From Ceratorhiza oryzae-sativae (Eukaryota; Basidiomycota; Agaricomycetes; Cantharellales; Ceratobasidiaceae), in the NCBI GenBank assembly GCA_030998015.1, contig JARWMV010000251.1:1-64000 (forward strand): a stretch of DNA of 64,000 nt. Reading direction: 5' to 3'. Below the pieces are notes generated by a model. That model did not search any database. It saw only the letters and a list, made by a program, of their open reading frames with translations, and was not told the DNA's origin. Each line of letters begins with the position of its first letter. Within the stretch, counting starts at the first letter, position 1. This document shows positions 19,910-31,605 of this stretch, one piece after another. Position numbers and translations under genes: made by a program.

Positions 19910-20290
19910 CATCAGGAAAACGGCCACCCGCCAACTAGGTCCCAATAGGCACGTCGAGGCAAACGGGGCAAGTCGAAAAGGTCCCCTGACAAGTAGGACC
20001 AGCGAGTGCTCGACGGTGCTCCACAAGAACCTAGGGTCTGAGCCCATTTGGGCGCATAATATGTCACGACTTGGTGGCGTTTCCGAGCCGGACTTAGACT
20101 TCGGCCGTGATCGCAGTCCGGCGCAGCCTGCATTCCGGACGTTCGAATCGGCGTTCGTCTTTTGATTTTCCGACGACTAACCAGCGGTGCGTCTTCCTCG
20201 TGGATCGGGTACCGGTTGCTGACCGTGGCACGACAGTGGCGCGCACTTTTGACGTCGTCGATCATGTCAAAATTTTGATCGATGCATTTA
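19910..20290 (-). repeat. Left terminal inverted repeat of the Plavaka element
   Basis: Reverse complement of 28203-28582. The match is almost perfect from the outer end to the GTCAAAGT/ACTTTGAC-like block, then weakens. Both copies leave the same ~120-codon frame open; its predicted products differ at one residue in the shared part (GSCGAPSS here, GSCRAPSS on the right). Confidence 0.8.
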
Positions 20291-20427
20291 ATCTCGTCCA
20301 TTCGTTCCCTACCGACGTGGTCGGATTACCACGTGTCGCAGCACAGCTGAGCCTGCGCTCCTCTTCAGTGTGTCCATTGTACAATATGTAGAGCCTAAAT
20401 ACCACCATAAATTATAGGAAATACGAG

Positions 20428-23400
20428 CTACAGAATATCAGGGGACAAGAACAAAAAATCGTCCACATTACGATACTTATTCAGATAGAAACGGCTATAC
20501 TTCTCTAATACTGTATCACGAGTGATATCCCGTGGTGCTGCTCCCTGAATAACTGGCGCCAATGGACATAATCGTAGGACATCTGAAGCAAGCACTATAC
20601 GATGCTTTCGGTGCGTGTCTGACTTGCTGACAGTGTGCATGCGTGTCAGGCGACATACTGAGCGATGAGGCGAGGTAAAGGTGCGTATGTATACCATTGC
20701 CGGGGGGTGTGGCACGAACGTGGAGGGCGTCAGCCGGAAGATCAACTGGACTTGGCCGACTGAGCAATCTAGGTACGGTGGGTCAGTGATTAATTGCAAA
20801 CTAATACAAAGATGAGATGTTCAACGCACCACTTAGTGTTATCGCTCGTGCTCTGTGTGAGCCCGATCCCACGTAGAACACTGGGTCAGTCTTGCTCGCA
20901 TGATTCTGAGTTTCGGGTCTAGCTCTAATACGTTGCATTGTTTCACCAGACTTAAATGAGGCAGATTCTATATGGGTCCGAAGCGCATGCCATGTGTCGA
21001 TTTCGGTGAATTGGTCGACAGGAATTGGGAGACCGGCCAGGTAAGCGTCGCGGTCAATTTCGTGCATGAACTGCTTGACGTCCAGGTTGTAAATCTGGCA
21101 GACCTGCTGAATCGATTTTCGCCGTAATGAAGGATCTTTGTTGAGCTTCTGGAGGTTGTTTAGGCCATGCGTATGTTGGAGACGTGGGTGTGGGCGGCAT
21201 CTGGGGTTAGGCTCGTTTCGGGGCTCCGTTGGTCGGCGCTTCCGCTTCAGGCTCTCCTTCTTGCCTGCCACGCCCGCCTGTCGCATCAGCCATCGATGGA
21301 CCTACAAAGGGGATATAGTCAGTAATTTATGCACAAGTCCGTACGTACTGATGATAATGTTGCAAAGAAAAGGTAATGCATACCTTATTGGATCCGGGGC
21401 TACTTTCCGCGCTATCGCTATCCTCCGCGTCAACCATACGTTCACCATACGCATCTGGGCTATCATAATCTCCCTCGCTCTCGGTCACTAACTGCGACTC
21501 TGTGCTGTCTGTCTCGCCGTCGTCCTTATCCCCATCCTCCTCGCTTTCGCATCCGCCCTTTGTGACCCCCACGGGAGGGTGTCAACACTAGAGTTATCGT
21601 CAGTGCTATCATCATCTAGAACCCCAGTCAGGTCTGGTTGGTTTATGGCTCTCGTGCAATCTCCTGTTCAATGGTTGGAAAGTGATTCTTACCAAACGTA
21701 GCTGGTTTTACTCACCTTGCTCGTATATCCCCTGTGATCGCTCCGCTAATCGACACCATGCCATCCATGCCTCGAAATCCCGGATAATCTCGCGTTGGTT
21801 TAAGTAACGAACGGTCTGCTGCTTCCACTCTCGACGATTAGAGGCTCTGTACGCCTCCTTAATGCCAACATGGAGATGCTCCATCGTCTCTGTGGTAAAA
21901 TTATCCGCACTTCCCTTTCTTTGAACATGAGGTATGAGATGTCGGATGACATGCATTTTGGGGATGTTGAAGTGACTAATGACACCGTTTTTTCCCCTGC
22001 GCGTGCCGTTCTCGATCCATGCTTCTCGGTTAGCCATGAACTTCGTTGTACGCTTCCTCGTACGCCTCGAGGGACGGTCCGAATGAGTCGATAGCGCGCT
22101 AGGTAAACACAATCCATAACTCCACGTGTTGCCCATGTAACCTTATCGTTAATAAGTCCAGGTGCACGTGCGACTATTGGAAGGTGGGATTGCTCGAGCA
22201 GACGGTGCTCCACACCTGGTCATCTGGGTTATGTGCGATACCCCATGCAGGAACGCTCGGTCCCCAGCAAAATGCATCTGTGATTGAGTGCGTGCGTCAT
22301 ATTCTGTAGCTCCCATGCCTGTACTATTGAACTGATAGATGTGATCATGAAACATCTTGTGGAACCCATGAAGAACGTCGGACAAAACAAAAGATGTTGA
22401 GCTGGGGTAATGACTTCCAAAAAGGTTTATTGACGCTGTTAAGATGTTGTTCTGTTGCTAGGTTTATAGACTCCTCGAGTGAAGGCGCGCAACCATGGAC
22501 AGATTTGAAGACCTTTTTCATCTTTTTGATTCTGTGCAAGATCTCGGTAGGGGTTCTAGGCAGTCCAGATTTGCTGTCGCCAAGGTGAGTGGTATCTCGC
22601 TCACAGTGAGGACAAGTCTGTCCACCTAAGCCAGCCACTACCCATTGTTCTTCAAGGTCTGCAATATACGATGAGAGCTCGTAGAGGACGGAACGAATGT
22701 TTCCTTTGGGGTCGACGACATCATGTGGTTCTGTACGGCGAAGCGGCCGTGTTATGACCTCCATGCATCGATGGAACAGGTGCCGGTTAAGCATTCTGAG
22801 GATTTTGGTTCGAACAGCTTTTGGGCGATGCTCTAGACTCGACATGGTGTGGTGGAATTTCGATTTAGGTATGTATGCAACTAAGATCCAAGCGTCCTTG
22901 CTCGTGCTTGCTCGTACTGACTTGTCAATATTAGCTAGACTCATGTATACGGCATGCGCAGCAACGTCGCCTGAATGCGTTGACAACTGGGTGGCATTGC
23001 TTGCGAGAAGGATCCCACCAAACGTTGTGCCTGCTGGTAACGTGTTCTGATTTTATGTCAGTAGCTGGTCGATTTCCACGACTTCTACTCACTTGCCGTT
23101 CATTCCAATCTCTGGCGGTCCAGGGGTTTTCATATAGTTGTGCGGTCTCATTGGCATTGTAATGCATCTCTGGCGCATATGCAATCTTGCCAGCAAACCG
23201 TGGGTGTCCCAAGATGAAATCGGCTGTATCTTGCAGGTCTCGCCAAAAAAGGGTAACCTTGTCCCTCAAATCTGTGTCCGACAGCGCTATATCCTCCGAA
23301 TGCCACTCTGGTCCACCAAAGCCCTTCATCTCGTTCCGGATCTTCTTGAACAGGTCTTTTGCTGATTTGAACAAGTACTTTGCACCACAGTACTAGCCAT

Positions 23401-24442
23401 AAGGTTAGTTAATGTATAACATTGGGTGAAAGCTCGCTTACCCTTTCGGTTTTCAGTAACTTATTAATGCTCCTCTGTGATATATTTGTCGTTGCCATCC
23501 ATTTGACGGCTTCCCATTCATCCTGCAACCCCCACATCACCCATTCGTTTCCTCCACGAAGCGTGTTGTTCTTTACACGCTCAGCCTCCCATCTTGTCTG
23601 CCCCTTTCCATAAGTCTGGCCAGCGGTTGGATGCTGGTAGATGACTTGATTCTTGCTGACTATCCGGATGTAGGGATGTCCCAAGGTCAGACAGTGTCAA
23701 ATGTTGTTGATCGGCTCTGGCTCGGCTTGGACTGATTGCGGTGCAGCTTGAGCGACTTCTGGTTCGACTTCCGGGGATGTATGCAGTATGTCTCCAAATG
23801 GCTGTTGGGCTATACGACCAGCTTGTAAGTAAAACTCTTCATGTATGTGTGGCATTGTAAACTAACCTAAATCATACTGAACTCCACTTCCGTTTTCAGC
23901 CCAGGGATTCAACAGAAGGTCCGAATCAAACATGCCACCAAAAACGAGGCCGCTTGAGCTGTTTTGGCTAAAGTCGAGTGAGTTTAAGGAGTTGGTGGGT
24001 TCGTTGACGTGGGGGTCAAGGATAGAGTCTGGGTGAGTAGTCAACCCGAACTTGTTGAGATATGTAAAATTCAACTGAGAATGCGTAGTATCTATCTCTG
24101 TGGCGATTCGTGCATTTTGATTTGCTTGGGGCGGAGAGGAGTTAGGGCCATGAGTTGGATACGGTGCTGTGCATGAACGTGCATCAGCATCAAAAGCTAA
24201 ATCCGAATAAGTACATTTTGTAAGTTGCTTTTCAGTGCAATGTTAACTTTATAGAACTAACCTTGGGCTCGCAGTAGCTTGTTGTATTCAGTTCGCAACA
24301 TAGTTTTTTGACCTCGACATTGCTGCAGTCCTCGTTGAGTGTGTGAGAGTGTGCCAGATATGGTGCGAAACGTTTTGTGACATTTTATGCAGATATAAGG
24401 GTGTGCACCAATTGATGGTACGTGAGTGGTATAAACTGGCAT
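20428..24442 (-). pseudogene. Plavaka transposase (frameshifted copy)
   Basis: The protein starts with a C2H2 zinc finger (YICIKCHKTF...LSHTQRGLQQC, 24442-24257). It continues with the Plavaka core: KYLFKSAKDLFKKIRNEM, IAYAPEMHYNANETAQLYEN, GDVAAHAVYMSLANIDKSVR, LNRHLFHRCMEVITRPL, SSYIADLEEQWVVAG-CPHC, HGVSHITQMT, FNIPKMHVIRHLIPHVQ and TETMEHLHVGIKEAYRASNRREW. It ends with the usual C-terminal VQLIFRL...SRFYLNKYRNVDDFLFL block (stop at 20428-20430). Several introns separate these parts. Around 22214, 22080 and 22035 the reading frame changes three times inside what should be one exon, so as given the gene cannot encode a full transposase. It would act in the nucleus on the element's own ends. 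Confidence 0.8.
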
Positions 24443-25092
24443 TGATGAGAGGCGAATGAGAAGGGGGGGAGGTACTTTGACTAATTTTGTTCATGCAACT
24501 TAGAACGCCTGCATATCTTTGCGTTGGCCTCCGACAAGTCTTGCAACTTTTTTCACTATCGGAACCCGAGTTTACGGTATCCCGTAGGTCTCAGTCAGGT
24601 AGGTATTGGTTATGGATAAAGAACCTACTGATCTATTTTGGATAGTCTCTTGTCCGGTGATTTGTTTTTTTCCCTCCATATACTACCGGCCGGACTTTGT
24701 TTTCTGCAGATCCCCCCCCCCCACAGACATGCCCCCTTTTACAATGCTGTACGCCAGCACCACCTTTGTGCCAACCGTGCAAGACACCAGCACAACCTGT
24801 ATACTCAACCAGGGACTGCGCACCAGGGATGCCATTTGCCTAAGTGCTGTGGCATGCCAGTTGTGCCAAACTCCATGATGGCAGCAAATCTATAAATCAA
24901 CAACACAACCCCAAGCCATCCTACAGCTCACTCCACCTTTGTATTCCGCAGCTTAACTACTTGCGCACTTGCTGGTCAATTGCACTCTCCCTCGCTATTT
25001 TCCTACTACTTGATTGTAAGTACTTGTCGATTTCTGACCTTACTACATGCATGCTGAGCACCTTTATCTTATGTTATAGACTCTGCTCAGTT
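24443..25092. promoter_or_regulatory. Divergent promoter region of the Plavaka element
   Basis: The zinc-finger start of the transposase (24442, minus) and the first ATG of the DUF6532 gene (25093, plus) face away from each other. The 650-bp gap includes a run of ten C near 24712 and a likely 5'-UTR intron (donor GTAAGT at 25017, acceptor near 25079). Shared regulation of both genes is inference. Confidence 0.45.
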
Positions 25093-27930
25093 ATGCCTTG
25101 CCAACATTGCACCCAGCCTTCTGTCCTCTCCAGGCCCCCACGCAAATTGTGGGAACAGCGTCGTCGATCTAAAGCACACAAAGCAGGACTCCCTATCAAC
25201 TGCACTACCTCCTCATCCTCCACTCATCCCCCTATACCTACCTTAGCATCCACTCGTGCACATCGTACAGTACCTGAGGTTGGATACACAAGGGATAAGG
25301 ATGGTAATTACCATATCATACCTGTTCGACGCAATCCAATAGAATCTGGACCTACTCCGCCAGTTCCGTACCTCACAGGACAAGATGGTGAGTTTGATTA
25401 CAACATTTATACTTGATTAATATAATTGCTAACATATTTTGCATACATATAGACATTCCTTGGTCGGACTCAGAGTCTGATTCAGAATCTGAAGACGGCA
25501 ACTTGGATGCACCAATAACATCCAGCTCAATTTCTACTTTGCCAAATAGCCACACTAGCTGTACCTTGAGCCTCGAGGACGAATATGACCTAGTAGATGA
25601 AGATGCAGAAGGTGAAGATGAGGACATTGTTATGAAGGGTAGGTATTCGAAGCACACTATACATTACTGTGTATGATATTGACCACACGCACACACAGAA
25701 TGCGAAGACCCTGCTCCTCCAAACCAACTCCCATGCCCACACCCTCAAGTGGCACACCCATTCACCAATCCCTTGTCGGTTATCGAGAACAACTTTTGTG
25801 CGTGTATAACATGATTAGCACCCAGAGGATTCAAAACTTATTTTGATTTATGCTTTTCCGTAGTGTATCAGCCTATAGACCTTCTTTGTGGTGCAAGCGA
25901 GGAAGATATGCGTGCTCTCTTTGGTGGGCTTGATGCTCAGTCAGTCACAACTGAGGCAGATGCGGATAAAGGGCCTTTCGGATATGGCAACTGGCAATCG
26001 GAGGCAAATAACCTGGCTTCCGTCAGCTTTTGCAGGGCTTTTTCTGACCTTACGGATCCAAGTAGAGCACATGGAGAGTACGCACAGAATTCGTTTGCCA
26101 TGCACCAGATGAATGCCACGGTGCATGACATTGCACAGCCGCATCATCCTAGCCTCCCTATGCAACCATCCTGCTTCTCGCCTGCTTCTTACCCCAATAA
26201 TGGAGCTGCTTGCCAGCCACAGACAGGCCCCTTTGGTGCCCAGTCCACGCCCCCATCCCAACTGTCCGCCATGGTTGTTGCGCCACACCCCTCCTCCCAA
26301 TCTGGGCGGATTCAGTACCCACCTCTGCATGTGCCTACATCCAGGCCAGCTGATGCACATCAATCACCAACTCCCTTGTGCTCTCAACTGTCTCGCCCTG
26401 CCTTGCACCTCAGTACTCGAGAACTTGTTGCTCAGGTGCGCGCCCAAGCACGTGCCCAAGAGTTGCCTCGACCGCTTGCGCCTACTAGTCCTGTGGCACA
26501 TCCCCGACTCAACTCACCAAGGCCTATTCGCCCCACTCCTCTCCAAGAGCTGCTGGAGACGAATATCCACAGCCACACCGCAGAAACTGGTCTCAGTAAT
26601 ATAGGTGAAGAATCTGATAGGGACGATTTGCACGAGGACTCCGATCGGTCACGTCCATCAACGCCCCTTGACTTTGAGGACACAGATATTGGATTAACAG
26701 ATTCGCTCTCAGGGCCCCATGAGCGAGCAGTCCAGGCCCGCTCTCGTGCAACTCGATGGCCGAATATACATGTCCAAGAACGGCCTACTGAGGCCCGACG
26801 CACCCCTACGCTCCTAGAGATCGAGGAGAATGCTCGAAGCCTGTACCGCAAGAGTCGTCGTAGGAACCGAAGCGGGCGGGCTATTAGGGAACCGATTCGC
26901 AACCGCAACATACTCCCTGCGGGCGCGCTCACGGAGGGTCAACAAGAGGTCATGCCACCGATGGAGTACCATGTGCTGAACGATGTCTGGTGCATCAATC
27001 CCTGGCCCGAGGATCGAATGGCATACCTTCAGGACGCACGAATGTATGCAGAGAACATAACAGGTATTTCTGATGATAGTGTTTTTACCCGAGTGTTCCT
27101 TGATACTGTAAGCACAGGAATATTTTACACTTGTCTTCTTCCACACTCACTCGTTTGTCATTCCAGGTTTTTTATCGAACATCAACAAATCGTGGTAGCC
27201 CCCTAATGAAGATCTTGTGCATGATGGAGTATGCGTTCAAAGTCTCAAACGGAGACAGGAATGCAATCGCCAAGCTCGTTCACAAGAACTTGTTTCTTTA
27301 CAGTTCGATCAACCGGGTAGGTACAAATATTTGACCGTTGAACCTCACACTGAACTGTTCATTTAGAACCCAGATGAATACTTCCGTGTCGGCGCTCTTG
27401 GCGATGCGATCGAAATCATTTTATTCAAATCCCCAAAGCCCGTTGGCGTCGCGTTCTTGCACAAATTTGCTGAGCTCGATGACCCAGTGAAGTGCGCCTC
27501 TTGGCACCGGAAGGCAAAGGACAAGACAGCGCGTCGTGGAGTGCCACCTGGTCTCATCGCCCTCGCTGCAACACAGGTATGCGATCAATCAGACACCGAA
27601 ACAAAAAAGAACAAGCTCACCTTCATTTACTAGATGTACTGGGCGCTCGAGAAGATGTACTTGGGAACGACGTTACACTTTGATGAGCAACACTATCGAC
27701 AGATATGGAATCGCTATTTCCGCGATTTGCTTAACCTTCAACACCTTGGGAAGCTGCGCACCGATCTGCTTCATCGGCTCCAGTGAGTGAATAGGGTTTA
27801 TATGCTATGGGAACATTATTAACGTTTTGCATAAAATAGGGACTACTACATGGATCATTTCTCCGCTGAAGAGGAGGATTACAATACAGATTCGGACGAG
27901 GCAAGCATGGTCCGATTCCCTGCGTGGTAA
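25093..27930 (+). CDS. DUF6532 protein carried by the Plavaka element
   Basis: The exons join cleanly without frame breaks. Introns lie at about 25388-25452, 25639-25699, 25798-25862, 27109-27166, 27318-27366, 27577-27633 and 27784-27839. The product has a basic Cys-containing N-terminus (MPCQHCTQPS), an acidic Ser/Asp/Glu-rich linker (SDSESDSESED) and a long low-complexity Pro/Gln/Ser region. Its C-terminal domain matches fungal DUF6532 (from PLMKILCMMEYAFKVSNGD through GVPPGLIALAATQMYWALE to YYMDHFSAEEEDY). The function of DUF6532 is not known; association with Plavaka suggests a mobilisation or host-interaction role, which is inference. The gene looks intact while the partner transposase does not. 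Confidence 0.8.
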
Positions 27931-28202
27931 ACGCAATATCAATTATATTCAACTTGTTCTACATATTCCGGTTACACTGTGCTAACGGCTCGTGTTATCC
28001 ATTCATTACATCTTCCTCTTATTTCCGATTTGTACCTGCGCTGGTTCGCAAACCCGCCACTCGTTTGTTTCTATCTCCTCTTGTCCTTAAAAGTCTTGCC
28101 CAAAATCTAATCATCTATATCTACATAACTCACATTCACTCACCGTATTTGAACGTACAGATGCCTACCTGTAGTGAGTAGACGAAATTAAACGCGTCGG
28201 AA

Positions 28203-28582
28203 TTAAACGTGTCGATCAACTTTGACATGATCGACGACGTCAAAAGTGCGCGCCACTGTCGTGCCACGGTCAGCAACCGGTACCCGATCCACGAGGAAGA
28301 CGCACCGCTGGTTAGTCGTCGGAAAATCAAAAGACGAACGCCGATTCGAACGTCCGGAATGCAGGCTGCGCCGGACTGCGATCACGGCCGAAGTCTAAGT
28401 CCGGCTCGGAAACGCCACCAAGTCGTGACATATTATGCGCCCAAATGGGCTCAGACCCTAGGTTCTTGTCGAGCACCGTCGAGCACTCGCTGGTCCTACT
28501 TGTCAGGGGACCTTTTCGACTTGCCCCGTTTGCCTCGACGTGCCTATTGGGACCTAGTTGGCGGGTGGCCGTTTTCCTGATG
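28203..28582 (+). repeat. Right terminal inverted repeat of the Plavaka element
   Basis: Partner of 19910-20290. Just inside it, ATTAAACGCGTCG and ATTAAACGTGTCG stand in tandem (28188-28213), a possible subterminal binding repeat. The outer end is GGCCGTTTTCCTGATG. A ~120-codon frame is open through the repeat (28209-28580). Confidence 0.8.
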
Positions 28583-29548
28583 AGAGGTGCTGTGAGTGTA
28601 GCACATTGGCATGCACACTTCATCAGTTTTGTAAGCTAGAGTATATGCTATGCATAGACTGCCCAAAACATTGTGGATCACAAGAATCAGTAGTTTCAAA
28701 CACATAGAGAAAACATGCCGATTGTGAAACTGGGGACAAAATTGCTTGCATGTACCTTCCGTTTTGTCTTATGGTTATCCCCAAGACAACAGGATGAAAC
28801 AAGTTATATATATTGTAGCTCAGATGTATAACTATCGAATGGTACTAAATATATGCCGCCGCACACGCTGGGCTTCAAGTAATTAGCGTTCGAAATCAGA
28901 ACTTCGATCGCTGCGAGCGGATTTTCCCGACCTCTATGCTGGTCCTTTGCCCTTAAATCTGCAACGTTCTGGTCTCACCTAAACACTAATCCGGCTCCGA
29001 AGCCGCGACTCCGATTACTCACACCCGAGTCACAAGCCGGGCATCGAGGCCCGGCCAATGCACCTTATGCTCAGTCATGTTGCCTCAGGCAACATCGAAT
29101 TCACGCCTAACCTGCAAGGAGAAATGGCGAAAACCCCCTTGGTCGGATAGAAGGTCTGATCTTTACAATTGCTAGAATTGCGCAACCTACCCTTATCGGT
29201 GAGCTATCAGCATCTAGCAAGCAGTCCCTCTCATCTTCGGTACCAGGTCCTAGAAATGTGACGGTACCTAAAAGTATGTTCGCCATAGTCTATACGCATT
29301 CACTCCATGTGGCATTCTGACTTCACTTCTTATGCTGGCGAATTTTATATGGAATGGTAACTGAGGATCATATTGCAAATGAATATGCATCGGGCATGCA
29401 TACCCGAGATGCATCTATAAGAAGTCTCACTGATCGCTTGGGTCCCCGAGCTCAGATGACCGCACCATTGCGGAACGCCCGTGAACCTCCAACCCCCGCA
29501 TCACGACCAAGCACTCAGACAACACGACCTTTCCTTCCCGATCCATCA
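28583..29548. other. Intergenic, no supported gene
   Basis: Contains a small palindrome GTTGCCTCAGGCAAC near 29079. The open frame upstream of the next gene (from 29354) may be 5' leader or an N-terminal extension, but the family normally starts at the ATG used below. Confidence 0.4.
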
Positions 29549-30504
29549 ATGACCCGAACGAATACAATTATTTCGCTCACAGTTACGAGCGATGTGGTTT
29601 GGTAAGTGTTCGTTTTTCTTTTATCTTACCGACAGCAAAGTAACTACATGGTGTTTCGGACCTGTCTCAGCCCCTGGTGCTACATAGCCACACTCGAGCT
29701 CCGAAAGGCTATAGCTCGGGTATATACCAACAAACTACCTGTCACCTTCAGTGTCGAATACAAGCCATTTGAATTCTATGCTCTCGTATCTAGCATGGAA
29801 GAAGAAAAAAGAAAAGGGTTCAGCCAGCGGTGAGCAAACGGCAACCTCTGATGGCGCACCGAAGAGTGGGCTGAACCTCATTCCCTCAGCTTAGCAGGGA
29901 TATACCAAACCATGGCAGCTAGGGCATCAGATTTCGGTGTTAACCTGTAAGCACCTTCGATCGGAGCTTCGTATGTCACTTGAACGAAATGCTGAAATTG
30001 CCCTCTGGTGAGCCGGCGGCCTGGTGGCATTGTTTGGAAATCAACATCAGCTAATCGTTTGCTGTTATATGCTATCAAAGCGGAGGACAGAACGCACAAC
30101 AAAGACTACTAACCGAGTTGTTCCGCGCACACCATGAGAAGGAGGAGGACATAGAGGACTTTCTGATTCTAGCGGAGTATGCTGAAAAAACCGGATTGAT
30201 GCCCCACCAAGAGGTACGCGAGTTTTCTGTAGAAGCGAGCGGGCTCATTATTTCACAGGCGTGTATGTTTTTGGAGTCGAATGAGCTATGCGCCGAAGTG
30301 GAAGAGATGGTCGAGTCTAGCCGGACCATGGGTGTCTCGGGCATACCACTTACGATCATCAATAACAAATGGTCAATCAGAGGAGCCCAGTCATCCGATG
30401 TTTACTATCAGGTGTGCTTAGTCGTAGTAAACGGGTGCGATAAAGAGGTGACACCAGCATAACGATAGATATTTTCGAAACTAGCGCAAGGAGCCGACCT
30501 ATAA
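29549..30504 (+). CDS. DsbA-family FrnE-type thiol oxidoreductase
   Basis: A thioredoxin-fold oxidoreductase of the FrnE/2-hydroxychromene-carboxylate-isomerase-like type. The N-terminus reads ISLTVTSDVV-CPWC-YIATLELRKAI; the CPWC redox motif is completed only after removing an intron (GTAAGT...CTCAG, about 29602-29669) that splits the first Cys codon. Later parts match the family: IYQTMAARASDFGVNL, RLLLYAIKAEDRTHNKDY, ELFRAHHEKEEDIEDF, MFLESNELCAEVEEMVESSR and MGVSGIPLTIINNKW-SIRGAQSSDVYYQ, ending IFSKLAQGADL. Near 30111 a base appears to be missing (a stop in the GACTACTAACC context), and the exon junction near 29830-29890 also does not keep phase, so the copy may be broken or the assembly may contain indels. 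Confidence 0.65.
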
Positions 30505-31605
30505 AACATCCTTACAGCTCCCCGCGAGCGCTTTAACACTTGGTCATCCCTCTCCTACCATAAACCCATTTCTAAGTATCGTTACTCGCCTTCGTGTTGT
30601 AAATCAAGCTACGAGCTTATGACTTCTTGTATGTAACACTAGTTTCTGTGGTAAAACAGCACAGGAGATCAAAATGTTCGATCATTATGGGTGACCTCTT
30701 TGTTATGGGTTTTGCTGCCTCGTACTCTCCACTTGGGGACATGGTTGTAGTGCCTTGTCACCTTATCGTATTTCTACAGGTGTTTAGATGATGACAATTC
30801 CCGTTCAGGCCGCCCAAGTGAATGCTGCCGGCTGGCTCTTCACAGTTTTGTAGTGCCTAACATAAATGCACTCGAGTGGCTACTTCAAGCGGGTGATAAA
30901 AACTCCTTGAAATGGACACTAAAACGGCTAGGATCCAATCATTATTTGGCACTGTGTGGTCGCAGTAAGAGTTCTTAATGTGATCAACGAATAGAGCGAG
31001 AAAAAAGGACACGCTGAAAAGGCCTGGGATGGGCGTGTTTTCCACGTAATTTTCCCCTGTAGATCTAGGCAAGGAGACTGGGGGGCATGTGAGGAAAGGT
31101 GCTAGGAAGCTGAGTGTAAAGCCCAAGAAATAAGCACGAATGAATTCCAGCTGGTATTTATGGGTATTATCGAATGGACAAAGGTTCCTGAGTAAATGAT
31201 ACCACTGTTTCAGACGTGTGACAAGCTGTTTGAGGTCAATTTGGGCAGGTGGCGTAATTTCAGCGGCTTTGATGATGCTGCAGTTTGAGAAAGTTCGCGG
31301 TCTCGTGACCGACCCTGAGTACATACAGGAGCTCACTTTGTTCGAACTCGCCCTGTTCGCTCCTCGTCGACCGTCGCAGTCTTCGTCTACGTTCGGCTTT
31401 CGTGCTCGTCTTCTGCTCGCTCTCACTTTCTACTGTATAATTGTGTTGTCAATTCCTGTTCACTTTTTGCTTCTCGAACGAGTCGTCTGCACCAACATAC
31501 AACTCTCACAGCCGCACCCGAACACCACGCGATATTCGTTACGGCCACATCGAGAGACGAACATCACAAGCAACCAACACTTGAATCCAACAACACGAAT
31601 TAACG
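30505..31605. other. Intergenic and long 5' leader of the cyclin gene
   Basis: No supported gene. The plus-strand region from about 31330 to 31605 is rich in CT tracts and TCG triplets and probably contains the promoter and 5' UTR of the cyclin gene. The minus-strand frame at 30857-31426 shows no domain. Confidence 0.4.

Larger units (their letters stand above)
19910..28582. mobile_element. Plavaka-type DNA transposon
   Basis: An 8.7-kb element flanked by near-identical inverted repeats of about 380 bp, starting CATCAGGAAAACGG on the left and ending with its complement on the right. It carries a Plavaka transposase gene on the minus strand and a DUF6532 gene on the plus strand, transcribed divergently from a centre near 24.5-25.0 kb. 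Plavaka elements are CACTA-related transposons known from Agaricomycetes, and DUF6532 proteins are abundant in the same fungi. No target-site duplication could be identified with confidence. Confidence 0.8.

Noticed and set aside
26432..26932. Minus-strand frame opposite the DUF6532 gene
   Set aside because: Ser/Arg-rich antisense shadow of the low-complexity exon.
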